Translations under genes and position numbers: made by a program
Notes under the pieces: generated by a model
The model's input: the letters and a program-made list of their open reading frames with translations, nothing else
Databases searched by the model: none
What the model was told of the DNA's origin: nothing
Shown: positions 45,241 to 56,210 of the stretch, piece by piece
How positions within the stretch are numbered: the first letter of the stretch is position 1
Layout of the letters: the number at the start of each line of letters is the position of its first letter
DNA from: Emydura subglobosa
Lineage: Eukaryota; Chordata; Testudines; Chelidae
NCBI GenBank assembly: GCA_007922225.1
Contig: ML679970.1
Location: forward strand, 44,545,157-44,609,156
Length of the DNA: 64,000 nucleotides
Direction of reading: 5' to 3'

Positions 45241-45924
45241 CAGTAGAACCTCAAAGATACGAACACCAGAGTTACCAACTAACCGGTCACCCAAACACCC
45301 TGTGACACCGGAAATACTGTCAGCAATCAGGCAGAAGCCGGGGGGGGGGGGGGGGGAGGAGGAAAGGAAGAAAGTATCTCCACTTAGAGGAGGAAGCTGT
45401 TTTCACACACACCCCAGCTCCCTTCCCCTCCGAGCCTTGGAAATAAAGCTGCCATCTAGTTCATGTTGCAACCTGAAGGTTGCAGCCAAAGCCTGGCCTG
45501 CAGCTGGAATGGGAGTCAGCTGCGCTCTGGAGGAGTTTTAAAGGGTCACAGCCTATGCACCGATGAGGTCCAAGCTTTGCCCGAAGGCTGCACTCCTGGA
45601 TCCTGCCAGCACCTCTGGGAGTGCAAGGGGAAGGGAAGGGAGGGACACTGCCACGTGCTGCCTCTGCAGTGCACAGATCAGAGAGAGCCCTGGGGAGAGG
45701 CTGCTGAGGGCTTGGGCATGTAGTTCAGACCAAAGGCAAGAAACAGGAATAGGGCAGGGAGCTGCTTGCAAAAAAGGCAGAGCTGCCGGGTGCCGCCTTT
45801 GCAGAGATCTCTCCCAGCCCCAGCTGGAAGACACTGACAGCAGGGTGCTGTGCCCGAATGTTTTGTTCAGAGTTAGGAACATTTCAAGTTACCAACAACC
45901 CCCATTCCCGGGGAATATCTACTG
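45241..45924. mobile_element. Probable Tigger/mariner-like non-autonomous transposon
   Basis: The left end CAGTAGAACCTCAAAGATACGAACACCAGAGTTACC and the right end, whose reverse complement begins CAGTAGATATTCCCC, share CAGTAGA. Near the right end TTCAGAGTTAGGAACATTTCAAGTTACCAAC echoes the left arm. Such CAGTNGAACCTC ends occur in Tigger-type elements. Inside is a run of 17 G (45340-45356). No transposase is present. Confidence 0.45.
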
Positions 45925-47134
45925 CACATTCTTAACCGTTAGCAGCTCTATGCCCCACACCCATCTGACGTCAATATGTTCTAGTGGATCAGGCACAGTG
46001 CTGGCACTCAGGAGACTTGGGTTCTGCCCCTGAGCTGTGGGGTTTTGAAAAGCAGCAAAGTGTCTAACACCCCTTCAAATCCGTGCCTTTAAAAATCTGG
46101 CTTTAGATCTGACTGTAAATGTTCCCTAGGTGCCTAAATCCGCTGGACCTCTACGCCTCAGTGCAATCAATAAACCTGTGAAGATAAGCATTGCCCCGCT
46201 TATCTCACCTGCACAGCTTTATCCACAGGCAGGCTCTGAACACACATCACTCTACACAAAATGGCCAGAGGGAATGGTGGGGAAATGGAAGAGATGGCAG
46301 CTCCTTCCCTTATAAAATTTAGGCCAGCAGTTTGGGCACCCCAGTTAAATTCCCTCCTGTGGTTGAAATGAGGAGAATGGATTTGGACAGGTCTCTTCCA
46401 CCTCAGAAGTGACTGACCTGGCCACTGTTCATACAGAGTGGAACAGTTTCAATGGCCAAGATGGAAGTGTGCCGAACTAGGAGATCTTTCAGTGAGACTT
46501 GTCTGAATTCAAATTTTAGTTTTTAAACATTTTGAGTCATAACATCATTCCTGACTTGTCAGCCTTTTTCCCGATTTTTGTCATTGAAACATTCACAGAT
46601 ATGCAAAGTTATTAGTTGTATGTGTTAGTTTTTTTCTGATTTTTATCGATGTAAATGTTCACAGCTGTGGGAAATGATGGGGGATGAGACCACAGAGTGG
46701 GTCACAATCATTCTTTCATGAGAGTAGGTGTTGGTTTCAAAAAGTTAAAGCTTTATAACCCTTAAAACACAAATTGACAACATCACATTGTTCAAATACA
46801 CAAGGTAAATATCCTTACATCAAACACTAATAAATTCTCAATCTGCATTTTTCTTACTTTGCCACGCTGTACATTTCTATTCTCAGACACTGAAATATTT
46901 TTGTCATTTTGTGTGTGTACAATGAAATTGAGGTTTACTGTCTCTTTTATCAATAAAACTATGATCCTTCAATCCTACCTTCCAGCCTGTCGTTAGATCA
47001 TGTAGTTAAAAAGTAGAAAAACTATGTTCAAATCCCTTCTTCTCAGGAAAAGGAGGAAATTGAACTGTGCTCTCCCACACTCCGAATGCCCTAAGCAGTA
47101 GACTACAGCCTACGAGTGGCTTCCTTCTCTCCTG
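45925..47134. other. No gene recognised
   Basis: A GGTGCCTAAATCCGCTGG...GATAAGCATTGCCCCGCTTATCTC segment (46125-46215) resembles 25980-26180 and belongs to an unnamed dispersed family. The rest is unassigned. Confidence 0.45.
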
Positions 47135-47430
47135 GCCATTTCATGACCTGTTAGACTTGCTCTGAGACTTGCTACCAGATGAGGTACACCACATGTTGTG
47201 ATAGACATGTGTAGGAATCACGGATCCTGACAGGTGTGTTGTGGGGCTACTGACCATCATAGCAGTGGAGATAGGTCTGCAGATTTTGCATCTGTTCTTA
47301 GGGGAGGGGCTGGTGTCACTTTGAGTTGGTGGGTGCCGGTCTGTGGCCAGCTTGCGTCTGATGATGATCTTGGTGAAGGTTGGTGGTTTTTTGAAGAACA
47401 TAAATAGAGGGTTGGGAAAGCTCTCATTCA
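47135..47430 (-). mobile_element. Penelope-like element fragment, second copy
   Basis: On the minus strand, 86 codons read PPTFTKIIIRRKLATDRHPP and then KNRCKICRPISTAMMVSSPTTHLSG. This is the linker with a cysteine pair that precedes the GIY-YIG domain in Penelope-like proteins (compare RRPPYLKKILTSN and PRCQICPHIDSS in the 33-kb copy). The nuclease core itself is gone. It is a different subfamily from the 33-kb copy. Confidence 0.55.
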
Positions 47431-47906
47431 GCTTGTGTCTCCAGTGAGTATGGGTGGTAACTGTTTAATGATACTTCAATTCACAAATCTGCCAGATAGC
47501 AAAAGTCCTGGATTCAGTAAAGACACCAGAAGCTCCCCAGCCCTGCCTCTGCCCAGCTGGGTGGGCACAAGCCCTGCTGTCCCTAACGCTGCTCCCAGCA
47601 CCCCGATTCCCTGCCTAGGCACTACTTGAAGGGCCACAGTCCCTTGCACCCCGAAGAGGCATGCACAGTGGGTGAAGGGATCTCGGGGGAGGGGGTTAAG
47701 CTGAAGTACATCCTGGGGTGGAGCGGGGCTGGAGTGTGGGCAGGGCCCCAGGGGGAAGGGTGGAGCAGGAATAGGGGCCATGGTACAAGCACCGATCTCA
47801 CTGTAGGTAGTAGAACAGCTGTACTATTTCAGGACTGCCCACACGCACTGTGGTTTGCCTCATTGCACCACATGACGAGCTCCCATTCTACACATTCTAT
47901 TGCGAC
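47431..47906. other. No gene recognised; 3' flank of the OR
   Basis: GC-rich intergenic stretch between the Penelope relic and the OR stop codon. Nothing can be assigned. Confidence 0.45.
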
Positions 47907-48851
47907 TTACAGTAAATGCCCACAAAATTGTTTGCAAATGTTCATGGAAGTCACAGTCTTACTCAGAGCTTTTCTCAGGGCCTCCTTGACCTCCTTGTTT
48001 CTCAGGCTGTAGATGAGGGGATTAACCATGGGCGTCAGCACAGTGTAGAAGACGGAGAATACTTTGTTCAGGTCACGCAGCGCAGCTGTATCTGGGAGGA
48101 TGTAGACAAAGATCAGGGTCCCGTAGAAAACTGTCACCACGATGAGGTGAGAGGAGCAGGTAGAAAAGGCCTTTTGCCTCCCGGTGCTGGAAGGGATTCT
48201 CAGGATGGCGCTGATGATACACATGTAAGTTGTGAGGGTTAAGAGAAAAGGGGGAAGAAGAAATATGCAGGAGATGAGGAAGAACACAAGAACCATCTGG
48301 CTGGTATCACTGCAGGACAATTTTATCAACGGGGTGTAATCACAAAAAAAATGGTCAATTTTACTGGGCCCACAAAAAATCAGTTGTGATACCCAACATG
48401 TTGTGATGGTGCCGACTGCAAAGCCACTGAGCCAAGATCCAACCGCTAGCTGGAGGGAAAAGCCACTATTCATGAGGGCCGCGTAATGCAGTGGTTTGCA
48501 TATGGCTAAATACCGATCATAAGACATCGCTGATAAGAGACAACACTCTGTAGATAACAGAGAACCAAACATATAAAACTGTATGAGGCAACCAGCAAAT
48601 GAAATGGTCTTGTCCCCACTCAGGAGACTGGCCAGCATCCGGGGCAGGATGGCGGAGCTGTAGCAGGCCTCCAAGCAGGATAGGTTCCCCAGGAAGAAGT
48701 ACATGGGAGTGTGAAGGTGCTGATCAGCCACAACTAGCACCATGATGGCCGTGTTCCCAGCCATGGTCACAACGTATATCACTAGAAACAGCGGGAAGAG
48801 AAGAATTTGCAGTTCATGGAAATTCCCAAAACCCAGGAGGATGAATCCCAT
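47907..48851 (-). CDS. Olfactory receptor, class II (OR11/OR6-like), start unresolved
   Basis: An uninterrupted 314-codon OR frame. Hallmarks from the internal [23 protein letters not shown] (45-64), MSYDRYLAICKPLHY (109-123), the IDHFFCDYTPLIKLSCSDT loop (165-183), TY in TM5 (208-209), KAFSTCSSHL (227-236), PMVNPLIYSLRN (274-285). The pattern is closest to OR11A/OR6-type receptors. The oddity is the start: MGFILLGF is not the normal N-terminus, because codons upstream still encode NRTSI with its glycosylation site (N at 48866-48864). The frame stays open to a TAA at 48917-48915 but has no ATG. Either an upstream exon supplies the start (an AG lies at 48897-48896), or the original ATG is lost and the receptor starts at 48851 without its glycosylated tail. 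Confidence 0.85.
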   Translation of the reverse strand: MGFILLGFGNFHELQILLFPLFLVIYVVTMAGNTAIMVLVVADQHLHTPMYFFLGNLSCLEACYSSAILPRMLASLLSGDKTISFAGCLIQFYMFGSLLSTECCLLSAMSYDRYLAICKPLHYAALMNSGFSLQLAVGSWLSGFAVGTITTCWVSQLIFCGPSKIDHFFCDYTPLIKLSCSDTSQMVLVFFLISCIFLLPPFLLTLTTYMCIISAILRIPSSTGRQKAFSTCSSHLIVVTVFYGTLIFVYILPDTAALRDLNKVFSVFYTVLTPMVNPLIYSLRNKEVKEALRKALSKTVTSMNICKQFCGHLL

Positions 48852-48895
48852 GATGGACGTTCGATTTCCCCGTTCTGGGTCTGCTATGGGTTCTA
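48852..48895 (-). other. Conserved N-terminal OR codons upstream of the annotated ATG
   Basis: In frame with the OR, these bases encode EPIADPERGNRTSI, with the N-R-T sequon that class II ORs keep three to ten residues from the start. A candidate splice acceptor (TTTTTCTCAG) ends at 48896. The segment is coding-like, but no in-frame ATG precedes it before the TAA at 48917-48915. Confidence 0.65.
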
Positions 48896-49039
48896 CTGAG
48901 AAAAATATTTCTTTTTAAAAAAGCAACAACAATAACAACCTGTGAAATATGATATAAAACAGATTCATGTTGTTTTATCTGGTCTCACCTTATTTTTGTT
49001 GTTTAGTTCTGGTTTTGGAGGCAATATAATAGGTGTCAC

Positions 49040-50345
49040 AGAAATTTGGTGCGGCAACGATAATCAATGGCACACATAATAAGAGGGCACAGAATATATA
49101 GGAATGACCAAGCATGTGGCACGGATGAGGACGTAGCACCATATGTGAAAGAGTCAAATGGAGTACAAGTCTTCAATGAATCAAACTGTACCACAGACTC
49201 TCTCTGGAGACAGAGTTCATGCAAGAGTCCATGCTTGAATAATAAAAATATAGGAGAAGGAATATACTACCAACCAGCTGACCAGGGTTGTGATGGTGAT
49301 TGTGAAACACTCAGGGAGATTAGAGAGGCTAAAAAACAAGAAAACCCAATAAAAATGGGGGATTTCAACCATCCCCATTTTGACTGGGTACATGGCACCT
49401 CAGGTATTGTGTTGTATGTCAGATACGGGAGGTAATTCTTCTGCTCAACTCAGCACCGGTGAGGCCTCAGCTGCAGGATTGCATCCAGTTTTAGGAATCA
49501 AACGATAAGAAAAATGTGGACAAATTGAAGAGAGAGTTCACCAGAGCGCAACAAAGGTGATAAAAGGTTTAGGAAACTTGCCCTGTGAGGAAAGGTGGAA
49601 AGAATTGGGCATGTTTAATCTAGAGATGAGAAAATTGATTGAGGGACCTGATAACAGTCTTCAAACACGTAAAAAAGGGGACAGTGATCATTCTCCATGT
49701 CCACCGAGGGTTGCAAAAGAAGGAATCACCTTAATCTGCAACAAAAGAGATTTAGGTATAGGGAAAAAAAGTTTCTAACTCTAATGAATTCCAGCTAAGC
49801 ACAGGGACAGGTTACCAAGGCAGGTTGTGTAATTCCCCTTAACTGAATGTTTTTAAGAGAGCATAGATAAAACACGTGTCAACAATGGTCTAGATAGTCA
49901 GCATGGCAGGATGGAATAGAACAGTGGCTCTCAGCCTTTCCAGACAACTATACCCTTTCAGGAGTCTGATTTGTCTTGCGTACCCCCAAGTTTCACCTCA
50001 CTTAAAAACGACTTGCTTACAAAATCAGACATAAAAATAGAAAAGTGTCACAGACACTATTACTGAGAAATTGCTCACTATCTCATTTTCACCATGTACT
50101 TCTAAAATAAATCAATTGGAATATAAATATTGTACTTACATTTCAGTGTCTAGTATATAGAGCCGTATAAAAAGGGCATTGTCTGTATGAAATTGTAGTT
50201 TGTACTTACTTCGCTAGTGCTTTTTATGTAGCCTAGTTGTAAAATAAGACAAATATCTGGATGAGTTGATGTACCCCTGGTTGAGAAACACTGGAAAGAT
50301 GACCTCTCAAGGTCCTTTTCAGCCCTTCATTACTATGGTTTATTA
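49040..50345 (+). mobile_element. CR1-type LINE with internal deletion, split by a hAT element
   Basis: The left part (49060-49420) has an endonuclease landmark, GDFNHPHFDW, preceded by weakly recognisable nuclease sequence. From 49440 the sequence jumps to the ORF2 C-terminal region (a VRPQLQDCIQF-like segment, then RWKELGMFNLEMRKLIEGPD). The reverse transcriptase is missing. The 3' tail (GGTCTAGATAGTCAGCATGGC...) is interrupted at 49922 and resumes after 50293 with GATGACCTCTCAAGGTCCTTTTCAGCCC. Confidence 0.65.
49922..50293. mobile_element. hAT-type non-autonomous transposon, about 372 bp
   Basis: Ends CAGTGGCTCTCAGCC and, on the other strand, CAGTGTTTCTCAACC. These are hAT-type inverted ends. 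The interior (GTACCCCCAAGTTTCACCTCACTTAAAAACGACTTGCTTAC; GTTGATGTACCCCTGG) belongs to a family common in turtles as I recall it. It lies inside a CR1 tail. A target duplication is no longer clear. Confidence 0.75.
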
Positions 50346-52084
50346 TTCCATTTCCTTGTTCCGCTCATAACTGAAGTTTTCAGTTAACCAGTATAAAATT
50401 AGTTGTAGATTTTTTAAACAATGTCTTTATTTAAGAAGTTTTAGCAGGTTTTCAATTTCTAGCTATGTAACTTACCAGAGACAATGCAATATTAGTTTTA
50501 ATACTTGTTTATTTCTCCTGCTAGAAATCTGCTAGAAATCACATTTTTGCAGTCATATCAAACTGTAACCTCATGTACTGTAGGGTTGCTTTTTATCTTC
50601 TATAACTGAGATAGCATTCAGATGGCAAATTAAGGTAGATAGATAGATAGATAGATATTGTGAAGGGAAGGAAAGACAGAGAGAGACTCTCAGATAGGCA
50701 GAAATAATGAACACAAGCAAGCAAAATAGATTGTGGAGAGAAGGCTAGATTGCAACACATGGGCGGGCAGACACTCAGCTAGCTAGATACCTCATTGAAA
50801 ATTTCCTATTCCAAACTTTTTTCTCCCACTGGATATGTGTTAAATTCTTTTCTGAGAGGCATTAATTACATTAGCCTAAGAATAAGTTTATTTTGTCAGT
50901 TTCTGTCCACGTTTCTACCCTCTTTTCCTGCCTCTGCAGTCTCACTGCCTCTGGAATTTCACCACCATCAGTCCTGAATGATGCTTTTCATTCAGTGAGT
51001 GGGCGAGGAGGCTCAAAATCTCATAAATCCCCACAAAGACTTTCCAGCTCAGCTCCGCTCTGGCTAGAACTGGAACCCAGGGTGTTCTACATACATCTGA
51101 ACCTGTCTGCTCAGATGTGTCTTACAGAAAGAGAGTGTCTCTGTTACACATCATTCATGACTGTAGGTTCTAGAGAGCTACTCAGGGTCTTATATTTCCA
51201 TCATGGATATGTTTGACTTTTAATTATAAAAACAAAAATCCCAAGAGCAAAAGCAGCTATAAACTCCCAAATGTAAAAAGCCAAAATCTGATTTCTTTTT
51301 TTTCAGAGAAAAAACGGAAAATGTGCTGGTATTTTGGTTTTTGAATTTTCAATGAAAATTTTTAAAATAAAATTGAAGAAAAGCAGACACTTTCTATGAA
51401 CATTTTTGTTTTGTTGAAAATCCAATTTCCCATCATGAAGAGTTTTGATGGAAAAATGTCACCAAACCCTAGCAGGTCCTACTGTGTACTGGAAAACTAT
51501 GTACTGGACAGGAGGGATCAGGTATAAGAGTATACATTCTCCTTTACCTTCTGTTTATCTGATGAGAAAAGTTGTGCTTCTTCCAAAACAGGAATAATAA
51601 AAGCTGGAATCCCTGATGTGACTTCTTCATGCAGCCTTTCAGAGACCAGGATACAGGATCTAGAGTCTATATCCTATCACCATCCTCTTTCTGGACCTGT
51701 TTATTGAGACCAGAGAGTGCTAAAAAGGACCGAGAGCTTTATTTTCCTGCCTCACACAGCTGGCTTTTACCTGATACCAAAGAGTGAATGCCTCCTCTCA
51801 TTCATTACACGAGAGAGAAACATTTCCCTGGAGACTTCTACTAAAGGGAATTTGCAACCACCATGAACGCGGAGTAAATATTACATTTATTATTGGAACT
51901 TAGGGAAACTTCTAAACTCAGTGAGAAAGTTGTAGAGATAGAGAAATGCCTAACCTCAAAGGAGATGTTTTCTTTGTTAACTGCTAAGGCGCTTTCACTC
52001 CACAGGAGTCCAGTCATCCCCCTTGTCTGCTCTCCTGTCTCTAAAATGACTAGTACCAACTGTTTAGAAGAAGGTTCATAGATG
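50346..52084. other. No gene; microsatellite and AT-rich repeat
   Basis: A (TAGA)n tract lies at 50636-50657. At 51230-51475 the AAAATTTTC-family recurs (CAATGAAAATTTTTAAAATAAAATTG, GAAAATCCAATTTCCCATC). No frame is supported. Confidence 0.5.
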
Positions 52085-52330
52085 CACGGACGTCAAGGCA
52101 AGAAGGGACATTGAATCCTCTACTTGAACATACTGTATCTAACAGGGAATTACATCTCATCCAGCTATCCCTTAACTGAGCCTCATAACTTGTGTTTGGC
52201 TAAAGCCTATATTCCAGATAGGCAGCCAGGCTGGATTTGAAGACATCAGGCGATGGAAAATCCACTGCTGCCCATGGGAGCTTGTTCCAATGGTTCATCG
52301 ACTTCTCTAGAGGAGCGACTCCCTAGTTGG
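52085..52330 (-). mobile_element. LINE 3' fragment (CR1/L2-like)
   Basis: The stretch reads CATCCAGCTATCCCTTAACTGAG ... GGCTGGATTTGAAGACATCAGGCGATGGAAAATCCACTGCTGCCCATGGGAGCTTGTTCCAATGGTTCA. These are the reverse-strand tail words of this LINE group. Confidence 0.65.
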
Positions 52331-55300
52331 GGTGCAAGGAATGGCGTAGCAGGGTCTTCTTCTCTGGCACCTCCCTGCCAGCTGTCACTCTGGCCATGTG
52401 GTGGGCTACTACTTGTGAATCAGGCCTCCAGCCAGGTCACCTTTCTGATAATGGAAAGCAGGCTTGCACTATCCTCTGGGTTCCAGCCCAGGTACCCTGT
52501 CTTAAGCAGCTCCGGTCTGTCTGTAAAGACCCACTGTTTCCTCCATGAGCTAATTCCCACCTTGGCCTGTGCCTAGACCTTCCTCACAGCCCCTTCTCAG
52601 GCTCCATTCTCCACAGAGCCCTGAAGGAAAGAAGATAAGTTATAATGAACAAAGCAAATGTACGGGTCCCATGCCAGGCCTCTCTGCCCTAGAAAGGGCT
52701 CTGGCATCTATCAGGTTTAGAAGAGCCACTGGCCCCAGACCAACTCCCCTCCACACAATCTCTAGGTTTCTCTGGCCCCATCCAGGCCTTCCTTCAATGT
52801 GGTAGCGCAAGAGGTCCTTTCCTTCTCCTCCTCAGCATCTACTGTATTGGACTTTTAACTCCTCCCTCCAGGCTTTGTCCCCTCTCGTAGGTGTAACTTC
52901 TCCGCATGAAGGCACTTATACACTGTCACCAATACACCTCTCAATCTTGCTTTGGATAAGACTAAGAAATGGAACACCACACCTATATAGAAAGTTCCCG
53001 GGCATCCTAATCAGTTAGCTGTTGGCTCAACATGGGTGGGTGCTCTGCTAATTCAGAAGCAATAAATAGCTCATCACTACAAGCAGTAAAGTCATGGGTA
53101 CCTAACCCTGTTTCCTGGTTTACCTAAATCTCCTATTGATCATGACTGGTAAGGAAGTAGGCACAGTAGCTTAACTCAAAGTCTTACGCTCATAATGGCT
53201 TGAGCAGAGAGTCAGGAGACCTCTGAGTTCGATTCTCATGTCTTCTCTTGAGTGATCTTAGTAACACTTTGCACATCACCCACGTCAGAAGGATAAATAC
53301 ATTAAAATATAAGTATTAGAATCAGTCCAAAATGTATCCTGTGCAACAGTTTTCCATTGGAAGATGCTGATTGGAGGGAAAAGAATCTTTCCAGGGGAAC
53401 TCATTGATTCCACTAAAGCTTTGAATGGAAACCAGGCAGGCTGGCCAGCTGGTGGGCAGCCAGGGCATCCAGCTCCCAATTTGACTTCTCGCCGTGTCCT
53501 CAGCTGCCCATGCTGTTTGGCTTTCCCGCTGTCCAGCTTCAGCAGGAAATGTCCATTTGGATGGACTTACCTTTTTCCATGGAAGAATCTTTCATGTAAA
53601 AAATCACTAACAAGCCTTTAAATAAATGAAGGGAAAATAAAAACAGATTTCCTCTTGCAGCCATAACTCTGCCCCTCTGGGAACACCAGCCTTCCATCTC
53701 CCCTCTTGATCAAACTAACTGTGCCTCCAAGCACAAAACTCGACTACATCAATATGTACTACAAATGATGTGGGTAGGGTAGGAAAGGGCAGTTTGCTGA
53801 AGGATTGTGTAAATGGTGTGGCCACCTCCAGAATGCCCCCTCGTGGGTGACTTGGGATGGCTCTGCAGTGCCTGGTCTCCGTTTCCCTCCTTTGGCGTCC
53901 ACACTAATTCTACTAAGGCTCACGTGTCCCTTCTTGGCGCGTGGCTTATTAACATAAAATTCTAAATAAACACAGAAGACTCTTCCAGCGCAGTCTCATG
54001 CTGGACACAGCCCCTCCTCCCTAAGGTCTCTCTGTCTATCTGTCTTCAAGTTTCCAAGTTGGGAATGGCTTTTCATCCCTTCCCAGGATCTGCTTCTGCT
54101 CTCCCCTCGGTCAAAGGTCCATCTCCTGTAGGATCCTCTTGAGCTCTGCAGGTCCTGCCACAGTTTCCTCTCCTATTTCCTGTTCTTCTCTGGCTCTTTA
54201 GAAGGAGCAGCTGCCCTGTCAGGCCCAACTGAACGGCTGTTAATAAGTCCCAGATGTGTTGGTCCCATTCCCTAATAAAGGTCTAGCTCAGCCGGTGAAA
54301 GGGTGTGTGAAGAAAGGAAGGCTGAGAGGTTGGAGTTCACATTATTGTAGAATCATAGAAGATGAGGGATGGAAGGGACCTCAAGAGGTATCTAGTCCAA
54401 TCCCTTCCTCAAAGTGCATACTGTGTAATTAATGGGAGCTATGGTAATAACAACATTGACAAATGTCAATGAAGTAAATGAACTGGCTCCTCGGCTCTTG
54501 TAAATCATAATAGCTCCATTGACTTCAACTCATCTATGTTGCTTTACATCAGCCGAGGACATGGCTCAGTAGGGGTCTCACGCGGGCTGAGTGGGTTGGA
54601 TAGAGAGAGCCCAGGCTGAGATTTGCCTTCAGCTATCCAAGGATTTGCAGGTGGGCACCACTATCTTGGATTTCACTCCAGAAGTTAGATTGGAGAAGGG
54701 AAAGTGGCTATAACCAAAAGGTGGGTGTATGGATGAGACACAAATGGAAAGATCCACATCATGTCTAGGATTCAAACCAAGGTTATTATGGCTACTGTAT
54801 GGAATACCACAAAAGGGACTGGCACAGAGATTGTGATTATACTATGGCTTTAGGTAAGGTGTGCAAAGAAGAACAGGAGGGGAAGGCTATTGTGCATGTT
54901 TGGACCTCTCTGAAATGATGGCTAGGGAAGGCATTTTCCAAACTGACAAGGGAATCGTGATAACCAATTTCCATTCAATGCTAAGGCAAGTTGAGCATCC
55001 AGATCTCTTAGGTGTCTCTGAAAACCTGAGCTTATTTGTAAACTGGATGGATTCTCTGAATTTCCATTTCATGAGAAATTTCAACATTTGTTTTTATTTT
55101 GAATTAGAAAAAAAAAGGAAATTTCTTTGAAATCTCCTGCAAAATGAAACATAAAAAATAATATTTGTGGAAAACTGTTTTGGAGAAATCTTCAAAATTC
55201 ATTTTAAAATGAAACATTGATGTTGAAATTTATTTTATTTTATGGTTTTTAATGTTCTTATTAATTGTATTATTTTACTTTATTTTATTTCATGCCATAA

Positions 55301-55794
55301 TTCAACATAAAATACGAGTCAAAACATTCCATTAGTAGATGTTACTTCCATTTGCAGAAGGGTAATGCAAAGAAATTCCACTGCCTTCAATGACATTATC
55401 CCAGATTTACTCTGGTGTAGCTGACAGCTGAATCTCTCTCGCTGGTCTTCCATCTCCCCTCTTTAAAATGAGGATAAAATTTACCTAACCTTATGCCTTT
55501 TCAGATTAAAAAGATTTCCAAAGAATTAGTCTGATTCTACTTTCCTGCACCTTGGTGTAAATGAAAAGTAATCCTGTTTGGTCAGTGGATTTGATTATCC
55601 AATCACTCCGCCCAGTGTAAATCAGGACTAACTCCACTGGAGGCAATGGAGCTGATTCCCCCACCCTCATTCTCATATTACACCAATCTTCACAGGCTAA
55701 GGATGTGACTCAAGGATATTAAGGTGGTTAGCACAAAAGGAGAGTCATTTGAGTTACCTAATTCTGACCCTAGTTCTTCTGTTTCCATCCATAG
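52331..55794. other. Long stretch without a gene; small repeat relics
   Basis: A reverse CR1 terminus lies at 54345-54415 (AGAATCATAGAAGATGAGGGATGGAAGGGACCTCAAGAGG). GTGTAAATC-family pieces lie at 54480-54560 and 55365-55690, the second as several units (TAAATCAGGACTAACTCCACTGGAGGCAATGGAGCTGATTCC). An AAAATTTT-family piece lies at about 55030-55250. At 52331-54340 nothing is recognised. Confidence 0.5.
55793..55794 (+). promoter_or_regulatory. Splice acceptor of the OR14 pseudogene exon
   Basis: TTCTTCTGTTTCCATCCATAG ends here, 27 nt before the former start codon at 55822. This is the same spacing as in the intact OR14-like gene (31482 to 31510). Confidence 0.6.
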
Positions 55795-55821
55795 GCAGCA
55801 CATAATGTTCTCAGACAGACA

Positions 55822-56210
55822 GTGTCCAAGCAAACTACAGTGACCACGTTCCTTCTCCTGGGATTCTCTGCTGTTCCTGAGATGCAGATTCTTTACTTTA
55901 TCCTGCTCCTACTGCTTTACCTGGCAGCCCTGTTGGGGAATCTTCTCATCATCATATCTATAGCCCTTGACCACCACCTTCATGTCCCCATGTATTTCTT
56001 CCTTATGAACTTGTCCATCCTAGACTTTGGTTCCATCTCTGTCACCATTTTGAAATCACTGGTTAATTGCCTCATGAACACCACTTCTATTTCCTATGCT
56101 GGCTGTGTCTCCCAAGTCTTTTCCCTCTTCTTGTTTATGGAAGCAGATTTTTCCCTTCTCACTGTCATGGTGTATGACAGATATATCTCTGCCAACCACT
56201 GCACTATGAA
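55822..56210 (+). pseudogene. OR14-like pseudogene, TM1 to end of TM3, truncated by CR1
   Basis: The frame encodes TTVTTFLLLGFSAVPEMQIL then LHVPMYFFLMNLSILDFG and YDRYIS, closely following the intact OR14-like gene at 31.5 kb. Lesions: the start ATG is GTG (55822-55824); the sequon NRT is KQT; after DRY a 4-base deletion shifts the frame, so CQPLHYE is read only in another frame; and at 56210 OR homology stops at a CR1 fragment. The last four transmembrane segments are not found downstream. The open frame happens to continue into CR1 for another 55 codons up to 56376. Confidence 0.92.

Noticed and set aside
45302..46033. Overlapping frames around 45.3-46.0 kb as a gene
   Set aside because: They lie inside a Tigger-like non-autonomous element with no transposase motif.
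29836..50657. TAGA microsatellites at 29.84 and 50.64 kb as a CRISPR-like or regulatory array
   Set aside because: They are simple 4-bp repeats of a few units with no spacers.
53364..53621. Plus-strand frame of 85 codons
   Set aside because: Begins with a plausible ATG context but shows no conserved motif, no splice or promoter signals, and no repeat in the window.
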